A stretch of 64,000 bases of DNA from Brevundimonas vesicularis (GTDB lineage Bacteria; Pseudomonadota; Alphaproteobacteria; Caulobacterales; Caulobacteraceae), in NCBI RefSeq assembly GCF_014204545.1, contig NZ_JACHLJ010000003.1:372001-436000 (forward strand), given 5' to 3'. The notes under the pieces are model-generated. The model did no database searches. It had not been told where the DNA came from and saw only the letters and a program-made list of their open reading frames with translations. Positions 27,111-36,374 of the stretch are shown here, piece after piece; position 1 is the first letter of the stretch, and every line of letters begins with the position of its first letter. The position numbers and the translations under genes are program-made.

Positions 27111-28271
27111 TCAAAGCGTTCGGCAGGCCGCGATCAGACGATCGACGTCCTCGGCGTCCTGATACAGGCCGAAGCCGAAACGGATCACATCGTCGCGCAC
27201 GTCGGTGACGATGTTGGCCGTCCGCAGACCGGCGCACCAGGCCTGGGCGTCGGGATGACGCAAGGCGAGGAAACGGGCGCGCGGCGCGGCGCCTTCGACC
27301 GGATTGAGGATTTCGGCCTGCGACAGCACTCCGGCCTGTCCGGCCTGAACGGCCTGCTGAAACTTGCTCGCCAGATCGCGCGCATGGGCGGCGATGCCGG
27401 CGGTGTCGAGCCCCTGCTGATCCAGCAGTCGGCGCACGGCGTTGAAGCGATACAGCGGAGTGCAGTCGAAGGTGGCGCCCCAGAAACGACCGCCGTCGCT
27501 GCGATACTGAACGCCGCCGGGCGGACCCGACAGGTCCCCGAACTCCGCGAACCAGCCGGTGACGACAGGACGCGGGCAGAAGCCGGGCGGGGCATGCAGG
27601 AAGCAGACGCCCTCGCCCGACATGGCGTATTTATAGCCGCCAGAGACATAGAAGACCCGGTCCGCCACCGCCGACAGGTTGGTCGGGGTCGCCATGAAGC
27701 CGTGATAACCGTCGATCAGCACCCAAGGCCCTTCGGGTCTCGCCAGGGCGGCGAGCTCCTCGACCCGTTCGAACAGGCCCCCGGTGCGGAAGAAGACTTG
27801 GCTGACCACGATCCAGTCGTAACCGCCCTTGGACGCCTCGGCGACGAAGCGATCGGAGAAGGTGTCGAAGGGCGCCAGCGGAACGCGCGTGACCACCGCC
27901 GCCCCGACCTCTTCCCACCGTTCGGCCTGACGACGAAAGGAGTGGAACTCGCCGTCGGTCGCAAGAATACGGACCGGCTTGGTCTCCACGCCCGAAAACA
28001 GACGCAGCAAGAAGTCGTGGGTGTTGGACGAAAAGACGATGCTGTCGGGCGAGGGCAGGCCCAACTCGGCCGCAACATGAGCCTGGGCCTCGGGGATCAC
28101 CTGACCGAAGACGAGGTCCCACTTGTGATCGGCATGAAGATTGGCGTCGAGCCAGGTCTGCTGCTGCGCCTCGAAACTGGCGTCGGGCCATAGGTGATGG
28201 CTGTGCGCGGCGAAATGCAGCCGACCGGGCGCCGCTGACAGGGCGTGGGAGAAGAGGGACTTGTAGGTCAT
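27111..28271 (-). CDS. Kynureninase-like PLP-dependent enzyme (class V aminotransferase fold)
   Basis: A 386-aa fold-type I PLP enzyme. The PLP-lysine motif is SGGYKYAMSGEGVCFLH, preceded by the Asp/His block VLIDGYHGFMA. The N-terminus LHFAAHSHHLWPDASFEAQ is that of a kynureninase/isopenicillin-epimerase-like subgroup. It lacks other tryptophan-degradation genes nearby, so the substrate is open. It is separated from secA on the same strand by about 60 bp. Confidence 0.82.
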   Translation of the reverse strand: MTYKSLFSHALSAAPGRLHFAAHSHHLWPDASFEAQQQTWLDANLHADHKWDLVFGQVIPEAQAHVAAELGLPSPDSIVFSSNTHDFLLRLFSGVETKPVRILATDGEFHSFRRQAERWEEVGAAVVTRVPLAPFDTFSDRFVAEASKGGYDWIVVSQVFFRTGGLFERVEELAALARPEGPWVLIDGYHGFMATPTNLSAVADRVFYVSGGYKYAMSGEGVCFLHAPPGFCPRPVVTGWFAEFGDLSGPPGGVQYRSDGGRFWGATFDCTPLYRFNAVRRLLDQQGLDTAGIAAHARDLASKFQQAVQAGQAGVLSQAEILNPVEGAAPRARFLALRHPDAQAWCAGLRTANIVTDVRDDVIRFGFGLYQDAEDVDRLIAACRTL

Positions 28272-28299
28272 CCCTCTTCTTTAGGACATCTCACCCAGC

Positions 28300-28334
28300 G
28301 CTCAAGCAGCGAGCCGCCGCGCGTAGCGCGCCTC
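28300..28334. repeat. Diverged copy of the CTCAAGCAGC hairpin family
   Basis: GCTCAAGCAGCG at its left and a GCGCG-TA-GCGCG dyad at its right resemble the repeats at 1241-1309. It fills most of the gap between secA and the PLP enzyme gene. Confidence 0.4.
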
Positions 28335-31184
28335 TTAAACGAGCGCCCCGTGGCAGTGTTTGAACTTGCGCCCCGAGCCGCAGGGGCAGGGGGAGTTGCG
28401 GCCGGTCATTTCCCAGCCGGGCGGCAGGGCCTCGATCGGCAGTTTGGAGCGGTCGTCGCCGATCAGCGTGCCTTCGGGGTTCTGGGCCGACGGATTGGCC
28501 ATCTCGTTCTCGCCGGTGCCGGGGTTCAGGTGGATTTCCTGGAACTCGGGCAGTTCGGGCGGCGCCTGGAAGCGGAACTCGACCGTCATCAGCCAGCGGG
28601 TCACGTTGTGGCGCAGGTCGTAGAGGAGGTTCTCGAACAGCGAGAAGGCTTCGGTCTTGTATTCGTTCAGTGGGTCGCGCTGGCCATAGCCGCGCAGGCC
28701 GATGACGCCGCGCAGGTGGTCCAGATGGACCAGGTGCTCGCGCCACTGCATGTCGATCATCTGCAGCATAAACTGCTTTTCCAGACCGCGCGTCTGGTCG
28801 GCGCCGATCTGTTCCAGGCGTTCGGCGGCGCGGGCGTCGGCGGCGGCCAGCAGCCGCTCCTCGATCTCTTCGTTCGACACGCCTTCCTCTGCGGCCCAGT
28901 CGTGCAGCGGCAGCTCCAAGCCCAGGGTCGAGCGGACCTTTTCGTCCAGGCCGTCGATGTCCCACTGCTCGGCATAGGCCTTGGGCGGCATGTAGCGTTC
29001 GACCAGATCGGACACGACGTCGCGGCGGAAGTCGCCGACCAGTTCGGACAGATCCTCGGAGTCCATGAACTCCTGACGCTGCTCGAACACGGCCTTGCGC
29101 TGGTCGTTCACGACGTCGTCGTATTTCAGCAGGTTCTTGCGGATGTCGTAGTTGCGGGTCTCGACGCGCTTCTGGGCCGTCTCGATGGCGCGGTTCAGCC
29201 AGGGGTGGGTGATGGCCTCGCCCTCCGCCACGCCGAAGGTCTTCATGATCGAATCGAGGCGGTCGCCGGCGAAGATGCGCAGCAGGTCGTCCTCGCACGA
29301 CAGATAGAATTTCGAGGTGCCGGGGTCGCCCTGACGGCCGGTACGGCCGCGCAGCTGGTTGTCGATGCGGCGGCTCTCGTGACGCTCTGTGCCCAGAACG
29401 AACAGTCCGCCCGCCTCCAGCGCGATCTTCTTCTGGACGGCGATCTCGGCCTTGAACTCGGCCTCCTTGGCCGCTTCCATTTCCGGGGTGACCTCGACGG
29501 CCATGTTGCGCTGTTCCAGCAGCCACTTCTGCATCTTCATCTCGAGGTTGCCCCCGAGCTGAATGTCGGTGCCGCGGCCGGCCATGTTGGTGGCGATGGT
29601 CACCACGCCCGGCAGGCCGGCGTCGGCGACGATGTAGGCTTCTTGCTCGTGCTGGCGCGCGTTCAGGACGCTGTGCGGAATGCCGCGCAGCTTGGTCTCG
29701 TAGGTGATGTCATAGGCGGCGTCGCCGATCTTCTCGGCTTCCTTGGCCTTGCCCGCATATTCCGGCTTCAGCGCGCGCGAGGTCTCGACCTTGTATTCGA
29801 AGCGGCTCAGCAGATCCGACAGCTGTTCAGAACGCTCGATCGACACGGTGCCGACCAGGATCGGTTGACCGGCGAGGTGGCATTCGGCGATCTGGCGCGC
29901 GATGGCCTGGTTCTTCTCGGCGTGGGTCCGATAGACCTCGTCGTCATAGTCCTTGCGCTGGATCGGGCGGTTGGTCGGCACCTCCAGCACGTCCATCTTG
30001 TAGATGTCGCCGAATTCCTGGGCCTCGGTCGCGGCCGTGCCGGTCATGCCCGACAGCTTTTCGTACAGGCGGAAGTAGTTCTGGATCGTCACCGAGGCCA
30101 GGGTCTGGTTTTCGGGCTGGATCTTGACGTCTTCCTTGGCCTCAATGGCCTGGTGGAGGCCTTCGGACAGGCGGCGGCCGGTCATCATGCGGCCGGTGAA
30201 TTCGTCGATCAGGACGATCTCGCCGCCCTTGATGATATAGTCCTTGTCGCGCTGATACAGGGTGTTGGCGCGCAGGGCCTGGTTGGCGTGGTGAACCAGG
30301 CTGATGTTGGCGGCGTCGTAAAGGCCGGTGGTGTCGGCCGCGAAGTGACCGCCGGCCTCCAGGGCCTCTTCCATCCGCTCGGAGCCCAGCTCGGTCAGCA
30401 GGACCTGCTTCTGCTTCTCGTCGAGCTCGAAGGTCTCCTTGTCCTTGATCAGCTCCTTGATCAGGCCGTCGAGGATTTTATAGAGATCCGAACGGTCCTC
30501 GGTCGGGCCGGAGATGATCAGAGGCGTGCGCGCCTCGTCGATCAGGATGGAGTCGACCTCGTCGACGATGGCGAAGTTGTGCGGACGCTGCACCATCTCG
30601 CGCCGATCATAGACCAGGTTGTCGCGCAGATAGTCGAAGCCGAATTCGTTGTTGGTGCCGTAGGTGACGTCGGCGTTGTAGGCCTGCTGGCGCTGACCCT
30701 GGCTGAGGCCGTTGACGATGACGCCGACCTCAAGACCCAGGAAGCGATAGACCTTGCCCATCGTCTCGGCGTCGCGGCGGGCCAGGTAGTCGTTGACGGT
30801 GATGACGTGCACGCCCTTGCCGGGCAGGGCGTTCAGATAGACCGGCGCCACGGCGACCAGGGTCTTGCCTTCGCCGGTCCGCATCTCGGCGATGCCGCCT
30901 TCATGCAGGATCATGCCGCCGGCCAGCTGGACGTCATACTGACGCTGGCCCAGCACGCGCTTGGAGGCTTCGCGCACGACGGCGAAAGCTTCGGGCAGGA
31001 TCTTGTCCAGGGTCTCGCCGTTCGCCAGCCGATCGCGGAAGGCGTCGGTCATCATCCGCAGTTCGTCATCGGACAGGGCGGCGAACTTGGGCTCCAGCGC
31101 ATTGATGCGCTGGGCGTGGTCCTGGAAGGCCTTGACCTTGCGGTCGTTGGAAGAGCCGAAAAGTTTCTTGGCGAAGCCGAGCAT
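28335..31184 (-). CDS. secA: Preprotein translocase ATPase SecA
   Basis: Motor of the Sec translocon (949 aa). Visible features are Walker A GEGKT at 104-108 ([13 protein letters not shown]), the DEAD-type [20 protein letters not shown], the second nucleotide domain with [15 protein letters not shown] and [10 protein letters not shown], and the C-terminal zinc tail [16 protein letters not shown] that contacts SecB. SecB is encoded elsewhere in this window. Confidence 0.98.
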   Translation of the reverse strand: MLGFAKKLFGSSNDRKVKAFQDHAQRINALEPKFAALSDDELRMMTDAFRDRLANGETLDKILPEAFAVVREASKRVLGQRQYDVQLAGGMILHEGGIAEMRTGEGKTLVAVAPVYLNALPGKGVHVITVNDYLARRDAETMGKVYRFLGLEVGVIVNGLSQGQRQQAYNADVTYGTNNEFGFDYLRDNLVYDRREMVQRPHNFAIVDEVDSILIDEARTPLIISGPTEDRSDLYKILDGLIKELIKDKETFELDEKQKQVLLTELGSERMEEALEAGGHFAADTTGLYDAANISLVHHANQALRANTLYQRDKDYIIKGGEIVLIDEFTGRMMTGRRLSEGLHQAIEAKEDVKIQPENQTLASVTIQNYFRLYEKLSGMTGTAATEAQEFGDIYKMDVLEVPTNRPIQRKDYDDEVYRTHAEKNQAIARQIAECHLAGQPILVGTVSIERSEQLSDLLSRFEYKVETSRALKPEYAGKAKEAEKIGDAAYDITYETKLRGIPHSVLNARQHEQEAYIVADAGLPGVVTIATNMAGRGTDIQLGGNLEMKMQKWLLEQRNMAVEVTPEMEAAKEAEFKAEIAVQKKIALEAGGLFVLGTERHESRRIDNQLRGRTGRQGDPGTSKFYLSCEDDLLRIFAGDRLDSIMKTFGVAEGEAITHPWLNRAIETAQKRVETRNYDIRKNLLKYDDVVNDQRKAVFEQRQEFMDSEDLSELVGDFRRDVVSDLVERYMPPKAYAEQWDIDGLDEKVRSTLGLELPLHDWAAEEGVSNEEIEERLLAAADARAAERLEQIGADQTRGLEKQFMLQMIDMQWREHLVHLDHLRGVIGLRGYGQRDPLNEYKTEAFSLFENLLYDLRHNVTRWLMTVEFRFQAPPELPEFQEIHLNPGTGENEMANPSAQNPEGTLIGDDRSKLPIEALPPGWEMTGRNSPCPCGSGRKFKHCHGALV

Positions 31185-31428
31185 ATTGGATCCGGTAAGC
31201 GGTCGAGCGTCTGCGAGCTGAGCGGCTCTGAAATCCCGTGAGGGGCGGCGATACGGACGCCGTGACAGAGGCCCTGACCGACCGCAGCCCCGGAGCGCCG
31301 CATCAGGCGCGCGCGAAGGGCCGCGCAGACGATCAAAACCCCTCGACTTGGGCGCAGGCGGGACTTAAGCACCGGCCTAACCCCTGTCAACGCGAGGGGC
31401 TTTCGGCCGCCTTCGACGGAGCGCCCCC
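31185..31428. promoter_or_regulatory. Divergent promoter region secA / parvulin lipoprotein
   Basis: A 244-bp gap between two divergent starts must hold the promoters of secA and of the parvulin-argJ-mutT set. No clear palindrome, repeat or convincing -35/-10 pair was seen by eye. Confidence 0.3.
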
Positions 31429-32340
31429 TTGACCCCATTCCGGCGATCTTCACATCTTCTGACAGCGGCGGTGCTGACGGCGGCGCTTTCGACCGCCGCC
31501 TGTTCGCGCGGCGGCGACAACCGGCCGCCCGAACAGGGGGACCAGGCCGTTGCCACGGTCCAGGACGAGACCATCTGGGCCTCGGACGTGAAGCGCGAGG
31601 CGGTGGCGCAAGGTTTGATTGGCGAGGATGAGGCGCTGGACACGACGTCGGATCTCTTCCGCCGGGTGCTGGACGAGGTGATCGACCAAAAGCTGCTGGC
31701 CGGAGAGGCGCAGCGGCGGCGGCTGGACTCCTCGCCCCTGGCGCAGCGGCGTCTGGAAGCGACGCGCGAACGCATCCTGGGCGACATGCTGGTCGAGAGC
31801 GTGGTCAACAAGGCCGTCTCGGACCAGGCGGTGCAGACCCTGTATAATGAGCAGCTGCGGCTGGCGAAGACCTCGGAAGAGATCCGCGTGCGGCTGATCC
31901 TGTCGCGCACCAAGCCCGAGGCGGACGCCGTAATCGGCATTCTGGGCCAGGGCGCCGGCTTCGAAGCGGTGGCGGCGGAGCGGTCGATCGACGAGGCGAC
32001 GCGGTTTTCCGGCGGCGATCTGGGCTATTCGACGCTGGACGTAATGCCCCAGGCCTATGCCGACGCCCTGCGTGACAAGCCGGCCGGATCGACCGTGGGG
32101 CCGTTCCAGACCGAGGGCGGCCAGACTCCCGCAGGATGGGCCGTTCTGAGGGTCGAGGACCGGCGCAAGGAAAATCCGCCGACGCTGGAACAGGCCCGAC
32201 CGCAGATCGTGCGCTATCTGACCTATGAGGGTGTGCGGCAGTTGCTGGAACAATTGCGCGGCAAGGCCAAGGTCGATGTCCGCCTGCCCGCCCAGACGCC
32301 GCCCGCATCGCCTGCTCCTTCCGTTCCTCCGGGCGCCTGA
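31429..32340 (+). CDS. Parvulin-type peptidyl-prolyl isomerase, lipoprotein
   Basis: Envelope folding factor (303 aa). The lipobox STAA-C25 follows a typical signal helix. A SurA-N-like helical segment (about 40-140: VTEVIDQ-type LDEVIDQKLLAGEAQRR) precedes the PpiC rotamase domain (about 150-245: EEIRVRLILSRTKPEADAVIGIL to FSGGDLGYSTLDVMPQAYADAL and GPFQTEGG). A Pro-rich tail ends the protein. It is one base before argJ, so the two are probably co-transcribed. Confidence 0.88.
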   Translation: MTPFRRSSHLLTAAVLTAALSTAACSRGGDNRPPEQGDQAVATVQDETIWASDVKREAVAQGLIGEDEALDTTSDLFRRVLDEVIDQKLLAGEAQRRRLDSSPLAQRRLEATRERILGDMLVESVVNKAVSDQAVQTLYNEQLRLAKTSEEIRVRLILSRTKPEADAVIGILGQGAGFEAVAAERSIDEATRFSGGDLGYSTLDVMPQAYADALRDKPAGSTVGPFQTEGGQTPAGWAVLRVEDRRKENPPTLEQARPQIVRYLTYEGVRQLLEQLRGKAKVDVRLPAQTPPASPAPSVPPGA

Positions 32341-32341
32341 C

Positions 32342-33733
32342 ATGACCAAGCCTCCCTCCACGACCGGCCAGAAGATCGAGCATGCGTTCGAAAAGGCGCT
32401 GGACCCGTTCGCCACGGCCCTGAAGCGCGCCACCCGCACGCCGGGATCGGATGCGGCCCCGGCCGCCGCGCCTGCGCCGGCCGCCGGCAAGCCGGGTCTG
32501 GCCATCTCGCCCCTGGCCGTGCCGTTCCCGACCATTCCGCCGATCGGCGGGGTCGAGATCGCGACCGCGCGCGCCGGCTTCTACAAGCATGAGCGCGACG
32601 ATCTGGTGGTGTTCCGGTTCGCGCGGGGGACCAGCTGCGCCGGGGTCTTCACCCGCCACAAGATCGGCTCGGCGCCCGTGGACTGGTGCAAGAAGCATCT
32701 GGCCGGGGCCGAGGGCGGCAAGGATGTGCGCGCCCTGGTGATCAACGCCGGATGCGCCAACGCCTTCACCGGCAAGGCCGGCGCGGACGCCGCGCGGCGC
32801 ACGGCCTCGGAGGTCGCCAAACGGTTTGGCTGTCGCCAGCGCGACGTCATGCTGGCCTCGACAGGGGTGATCGGGGTGGTGCTGGACGACAAGAAGATCG
32901 TCGCCAAACTGCCAGAGATCGAGAACGGGCTGGAGGCGGACGCCTGGGCCCGGGCCGGTCGCGGCATCATGACCACCGACACCTTCCCCAAGGGCTCCTA
33001 CGCCGAGGCCGAGATCGAAGGCTACAAGGTCCGGATCGCCGGCATCGCCAAGGGATCGGGCATGATCGCGCCGGACATGGCGACCATGCTAGCCTTCATC
33101 GTCACTGATGCGGACATCCATCCGAACGTGCTGCAGGCGCTGCTGGGCCTGCACGTGCGCACCACCTTCAACAGCGTGACGGTGGACGGCGACACCTCGA
33201 CCAACGACACGGCCCTGCTGTTCGCCACCGGAACCTCGGGCGCGCCGCGCATCGGGCGGGTCGGCGATCGCCGGCTGAAGAGCTTCTCGGCCGCCTTGGA
33301 CAAGGTGATGCTGGACCTGGCGCACCAGCTGGTGCGCGATGGCGAGGGCGCGACCAAGTTCGTCAAGGTGACGGTGGACGGCGCCGCCAGCCCCGCCTCA
33401 GCCCGCAAGCTGGCCAAGTCCATCGCCGACAGCCCCCTGGTCAAGACCGCCATCGCCGGTCAGGACGCCAACTGGGGCCGGGTCGTCATGGCGGTGGGCA
33501 AGACCGAGGAACCGGTCGATCGCGACCGCCTGGCCATCAAGTTCGGCCCGCACCAGGCCGCCATCGACGGCGCCCCGTCCCCGACCTACGATGAGGCCAA
33601 GATGACCGCCTATATGAAGAACCCGGAGATCGACATCACCGTCGACGTGGGTTCGGGCCGGGCGTCGGCGACCGTGTGGACCTGCGATCTGACCAAGGGC
33701 TACATCGAGATCAACGGCGACTATCGCTCGTGA
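32342..33733 (+). CDS. argJ: Glutamate N-acetyltransferase / amino-acid acetyltransferase ArgJ
   Basis: Recycles acetyl from N-acetylornithine to glutamate in arginine synthesis. The family autocleaves at a Thr, seen here in APDMATMLAFI. Other marks are CAGVFTRHKIGSAPVDWC, VINAGCANAFTG, TDTFPKGSY and the C-terminal WTCDLTKGYIEINGDYRS. At 463 aa it is about 50 residues longer than usual: an N-terminal extension of about 60 residues ends in an Ala/Pro linker. Its stop overlaps the next start as GTGA. Confidence 0.95.
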   Translation: MTKPPSTTGQKIEHAFEKALDPFATALKRATRTPGSDAAPAAAPAPAAGKPGLAISPLAVPFPTIPPIGGVEIATARAGFYKHERDDLVVFRFARGTSCAGVFTRHKIGSAPVDWCKKHLAGAEGGKDVRALVINAGCANAFTGKAGADAARRTASEVAKRFGCRQRDVMLASTGVIGVVLDDKKIVAKLPEIENGLEADAWARAGRGIMTTDTFPKGSYAEAEIEGYKVRIAGIAKGSGMIAPDMATMLAFIVTDADIHPNVLQALLGLHVRTTFNSVTVDGDTSTNDTALLFATGTSGAPRIGRVGDRRLKSFSAALDKVMLDLAHQLVRDGEGATKFVKVTVDGAASPASARKLAKSIADSPLVKTAIAGQDANWGRVVMAVGKTEEPVDRDRLAIKFGPHQAAIDGAPSPTYDEAKMTAYMKNPEIDITVDVGSGRASATVWTCDLTKGYIEINGDYRS

Positions 33734-34143
33734 CCGACACGGCGCTTCCCACCGTCCTGGTTGTCGCCGTCGCCCTGATCGACGTGGATGGACGTGTCCT
33801 GATCGCCAAACGTCCCGAGGGCAAGAAGCTGGCCGGCCTGTGGGAGTTTCCGGGCGGCAAGGTCGAGCCCGGAGAGCGGCCTGAACAGGCGCTGATCCGC
33901 GAGCTGAAGGAAGAGCTGGGCATCGACGTCAGCGAAAACTGTCTGTCGCCGTTCGTTTTCGCCAGTCACGCTTACGATTCGTTTCACCTGTTGATGCCAT
34001 TGTATCTGTGCCGACGGTGGGACGGCGTGGTCACGGCGCGTGAACACGACGGCCTGGCCTGGGTGAAGCCGAGCAAGCTTTCGGACTATCCCATGCCGCC
34101 GGCGGACGAACCTCTGGTCGCCTGGTTGCGCGACCTGCTCTGA
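33730..34143 (+). CDS. mutT: Nudix hydrolase, 8-oxo-dGTP diphosphatase type
   Basis: A 137-aa MutT-like enzyme that should clear oxidised dGTP. The full Nudix box is GGKVEPGERPEQALIRELKEELGI. AKRPEGKKLAGLWEFPGGK is typical of MutT proper. The GTG at 33730 overlaps the argJ stop. The argJ-mutT linkage is common in alphaproteobacteria. Confidence 0.92.
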   Translation: MTDTALPTVLVVAVALIDVDGRVLIAKRPEGKKLAGLWEFPGGKVEPGERPEQALIRELKEELGIDVSENCLSPFVFASHAYDSFHLLMPLYLCRRWDGVVTAREHDGLAWVKPSKLSDYPMPPADEPLVAWLRDLL

Positions 34144-34168
34144 CCACCGCCGACCAGGGAGGCCGGCC

Positions 34169-34357
34169 ATGCGACGTCTTATCGGCCGGTTCCTGCGCAA
34201 TGAGAGCGGGGCCACAGCCATTGAATACGGCCTGCTCTGCGCCCTGATCTTCCTGGCGATCGTGACCTCGATCAGCGCCTTGGCGAACAGCCAGAACGGC
34301 GGCTTGGCCGCGACGGTGAACAAGCTGAGCGCCGCCATACAGGCCGCGATCAGCTAG
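34169..34357 (+). CDS. Flp/Fap-type pilin, orphan
   Basis: A 62-aa prepilin. A basic leader ends NESG14, predicted cleavage is before A15, and Glu at mature position 5 (E19-Y20) precedes a long hydrophobic helix: ATAIEYGLLCALIFLAIV. The pattern is that of Flp subunits of Tad pili. No tad/cpa assembly genes are in the window. It lies 25 nt after mutT and shares the CTAG stop with the convergent methyltransferase. Confidence 0.87.
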   Translation: MRRLIGRFLRNESGATAIEYGLLCALIFLAIVTSISALANSQNGGLAATVNKLSAAIQAAIS

Positions 34358-35256
34358 TCCGGCTCTTCGCCTGTCATTTCCTTGACGCCCAGCGCATCGG
34401 CCAGCCGCGTCTTGGCCGAGCCGCGCGGAAGGGGCTTCTGCTGGCTGTCGTGGGGCTTCCAGCCGGCCAGATGGATGATCTCGAACGTCGCCGGGATGCG
34501 GCCGTCGTCGAGACCGTAGCGCTCGGCATAGAGGGCGGCGGCGCGCGCGACGATGCGACGGCTTAAGGGTCGAACAGGTCCGTGCAGCACATTGGTCTCG
34601 CCCATGGCGCGCAGGTCGCGGATCAGGGCGAAGAGATCGGTGTAGCGGACGGTGAAGCGGTCCACGTCCGACACCGGCAGGGCGAACCCGGCGCGCTGCA
34701 ACAGGGCCGCCCCGTCATAGCCGTCAGCGAAGGGCGAAACCCGCGCCTGGGCGCCGCCGCGCTCCTCCAGTTCGACCTCGGTCAGGACGGCGCGAAGCTC
34801 TTTCAGCGTGCCCGCGCCGAACAGCGTGCCGATGAACAGGCCGTCCGGTTTCAACGCGCGCCGGATCTGAGCCAACGCGCCAGGCAGGTCGTTGGCCCAG
34901 TGAAGGGTCAGAAGGGAGACGATCAGGTCGGTCGAGGCGTCGGCCAGCGGCAGCGCGTCCGCACCCGGCGCCGCACGCTGAGCCAGGGAGACGGGCGTCT
35001 GGACGGGACCGACGCGTCCGGCGGCGTCGCTGGACCGAACCGCCGCATCGAACACGCCTGGATGAGCGGATAGATCGTCCGCAACGGGAAAATCGCGCAG
35101 TATGGCTTCCAGGCTCTCGGCGGCGTTGGCGGCGGCGCGGGCGTGCAGGAAGTCGGCCTGGGGGAACCGGGAGGCGGACCGCGCCAGCCGCGCCTGACGT
35201 CGCACGGCGTCGAAGATGCGCGGGGGGCCGTCGGAAGGGGATTGGGGGGCGGTCAT
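34354..35256 (-). CDS. SAM-dependent methyltransferase, NDUFAF5/BioC-like
   Basis: A 300-aa class I methyltransferase. The N-terminus RIFDAVRRQARLARSASRF matches the NDUFAF5 family (complex I assembly factor with hydroxylase role in mitochondria). The usual SAM motif region is weakened; LPLADASTDLIVSLLTLHWANDLPGALAQIRRALKPDGLFIGTLFG is clear. The function in bacteria is unproven. The start codon overlaps the divergent comF start in CATG (35254-35257). Confidence 0.83.
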   Translation of the reverse strand: MTAPQSPSDGPPRIFDAVRRQARLARSASRFPQADFLHARAAANAAESLEAILRDFPVADDLSAHPGVFDAAVRSSDAAGRVGPVQTPVSLAQRAAPGADALPLADASTDLIVSLLTLHWANDLPGALAQIRRALKPDGLFIGTLFGAGTLKELRAVLTEVELEERGGAQARVSPFADGYDGAALLQRAGFALPVSDVDRFTVRYTDLFALIRDLRAMGETNVLHGPVRPLSRRIVARAAALYAERYGLDDGRIPATFEIIHLAGWKPHDSQQKPLPRGSAKTRLADALGVKEMTGEEPD

Positions 35257-36049
35257 GGACGTACAGGATGGGGGCTGGCGACGCGCCTGGGAAGGGGCGG
35301 GCCGTCACTTGCGCGGCGCGGGGCGGGGACTGGCCGACCTGATCCTGCCGCCGATGGCGCACGACAGCCGTGAGGCGACGGCTGCGGCCGGCCTGACGCC
35401 CGACGCCTGGAGCCGGATCAGATTTCTGGAGGCGCCGGTCTGCGACGGCTGCGGAGCGGCCTTCGAATTTGACGGCGGCGCCTTCGCCGAGGATCGCTGC
35501 GCCGCCTGTATCGCCAAGCCCTACGCCTTCGAGAGGGCGCGCGCGGCATGCCTGTATGACGAAGCGTCGCGCGGCCTGATCCTGAGGTTCAAGCACGGGG
35601 ACCAGCAACAGTTCGCGCCCCTGTTCGCGCGCTGGATCGCACGCGCCGCCGCCGATCTGGTCCAAGGCGCGGACGTGATCCTGCCCGTGCCGCTGCATCG
35701 GTTTCGCCTGTTGTCGCGGCGCTTCAATCAGGCCGCCGAAATCGCCCGGCCGCTGGCCCGGCACGCCGGCCGCGACTATTTGCCCGACGCCCTGGTCCGC
35801 AAGACCCACACGACCAGCCAGGGCGGCAAGAGCCAGCGCGGACGGCGGCTGAACGTCAAGAAGGCCTTCGCCGTGACCGAGGCGGGCCGGCGTCGGATCC
35901 GGGGACGACGCATCCTTCTGATTGACGATGTGTTGACCACGGGCGCGACCGGAGAGGCCTGCGCGCGCGCCCTGATCGACGCCGGAGCGCGCGCCGTGGA
36001 TCTCGCCGTCATCGCGCGGGTGCGAAACGCCCGTGAACTTATTATGTAG
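35255..36049 (+). CDS. comF: ComF family phosphoribosyltransferase-like protein
   Basis: A 264-aa protein of the ComF/GntX group, linked in other bacteria to DNA uptake or purine metabolism. The zinc-ribbon half CDGCGAAF...CAACIAKP is intact, but the first CxxC expected after LILPP is absent (PPMAHDS). The PRPP loop is RRILLIDDVLTTGATG. Other family marks are LKHGDQQQFAPLFARW and VPLHRFRLLSRRFNQA. Starts divergently from and overlapping the methyltransferase gene. Confidence 0.88.
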   Translation: MDVQDGGWRRAWEGAGRHLRGAGRGLADLILPPMAHDSREATAAAGLTPDAWSRIRFLEAPVCDGCGAAFEFDGGAFAEDRCAACIAKPYAFERARAACLYDEASRGLILRFKHGDQQQFAPLFARWIARAAADLVQGADVILPVPLHRFRLLSRRFNQAAEIARPLARHAGRDYLPDALVRKTHTTSQGGKSQRGRRLNVKKAFAVTEAGRRRIRGRRILLIDDVLTTGATGEACARALIDAGARAVDLAVIARVRNARELIM

Positions 36050-36113
36050 GCCCTAGCGCTCGCCATGCGGCGGCTCGCTGCTTGAGGGCGCCTTTATTTC
36101 TGGAGATCTGATT

Positions 36114-36371
36114 TTGGCCGACGTCGTTATCTACACCAAGCCTGGCTGTCCTTATTGCTTCAGCGCCATGTCGCTGCTGAAGAAGAAGGGCGTGGACTAT
36201 ACCGAGATCGTCGCGTCCAACGATCCCGACAAGAAGACCGAGATGGTCGAGAAGTCGGGCGGTCGCATGACCTTCCCGCAGATCTTCATCGACGGCCAGC
36301 ACGTCGGCGGTTCCGACGACATCCACGCGCTGGATCGCGACGGCAAGCTGGACGGACTTCTGGCCGCCTGA
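36114..36371 (+). CDS. grxC: Glutaredoxin 3 (GrxC type)
   Basis: An 85-aa dithiol glutaredoxin with active site CPYC (TKPGCPYCFSAM), cis-Pro region TFPQIFIDGQHVGGSDD. The start is TTG at 36114, supported by GGAG at 36102-36105; no ATG precedes the conserved beta strand. It starts a likely operon with the nitrilase-family, DUF1178 and GNAT genes (gaps 3, 6 and -1 nt). Confidence 0.94.
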   Translation: MADVVIYTKPGCPYCFSAMSLLKKKGVDYTEIVASNDPDKKTEMVEKSGGRMTFPQIFIDGQHVGGSDDIHALDRDGKLDGLLAA

Positions 36372-36374
36372 TCC

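Noticed and set aside
28245-31241. A 998-codon plus-strand open frame
   Set aside because: Antisense shadow of secA; composition is not protein-like.
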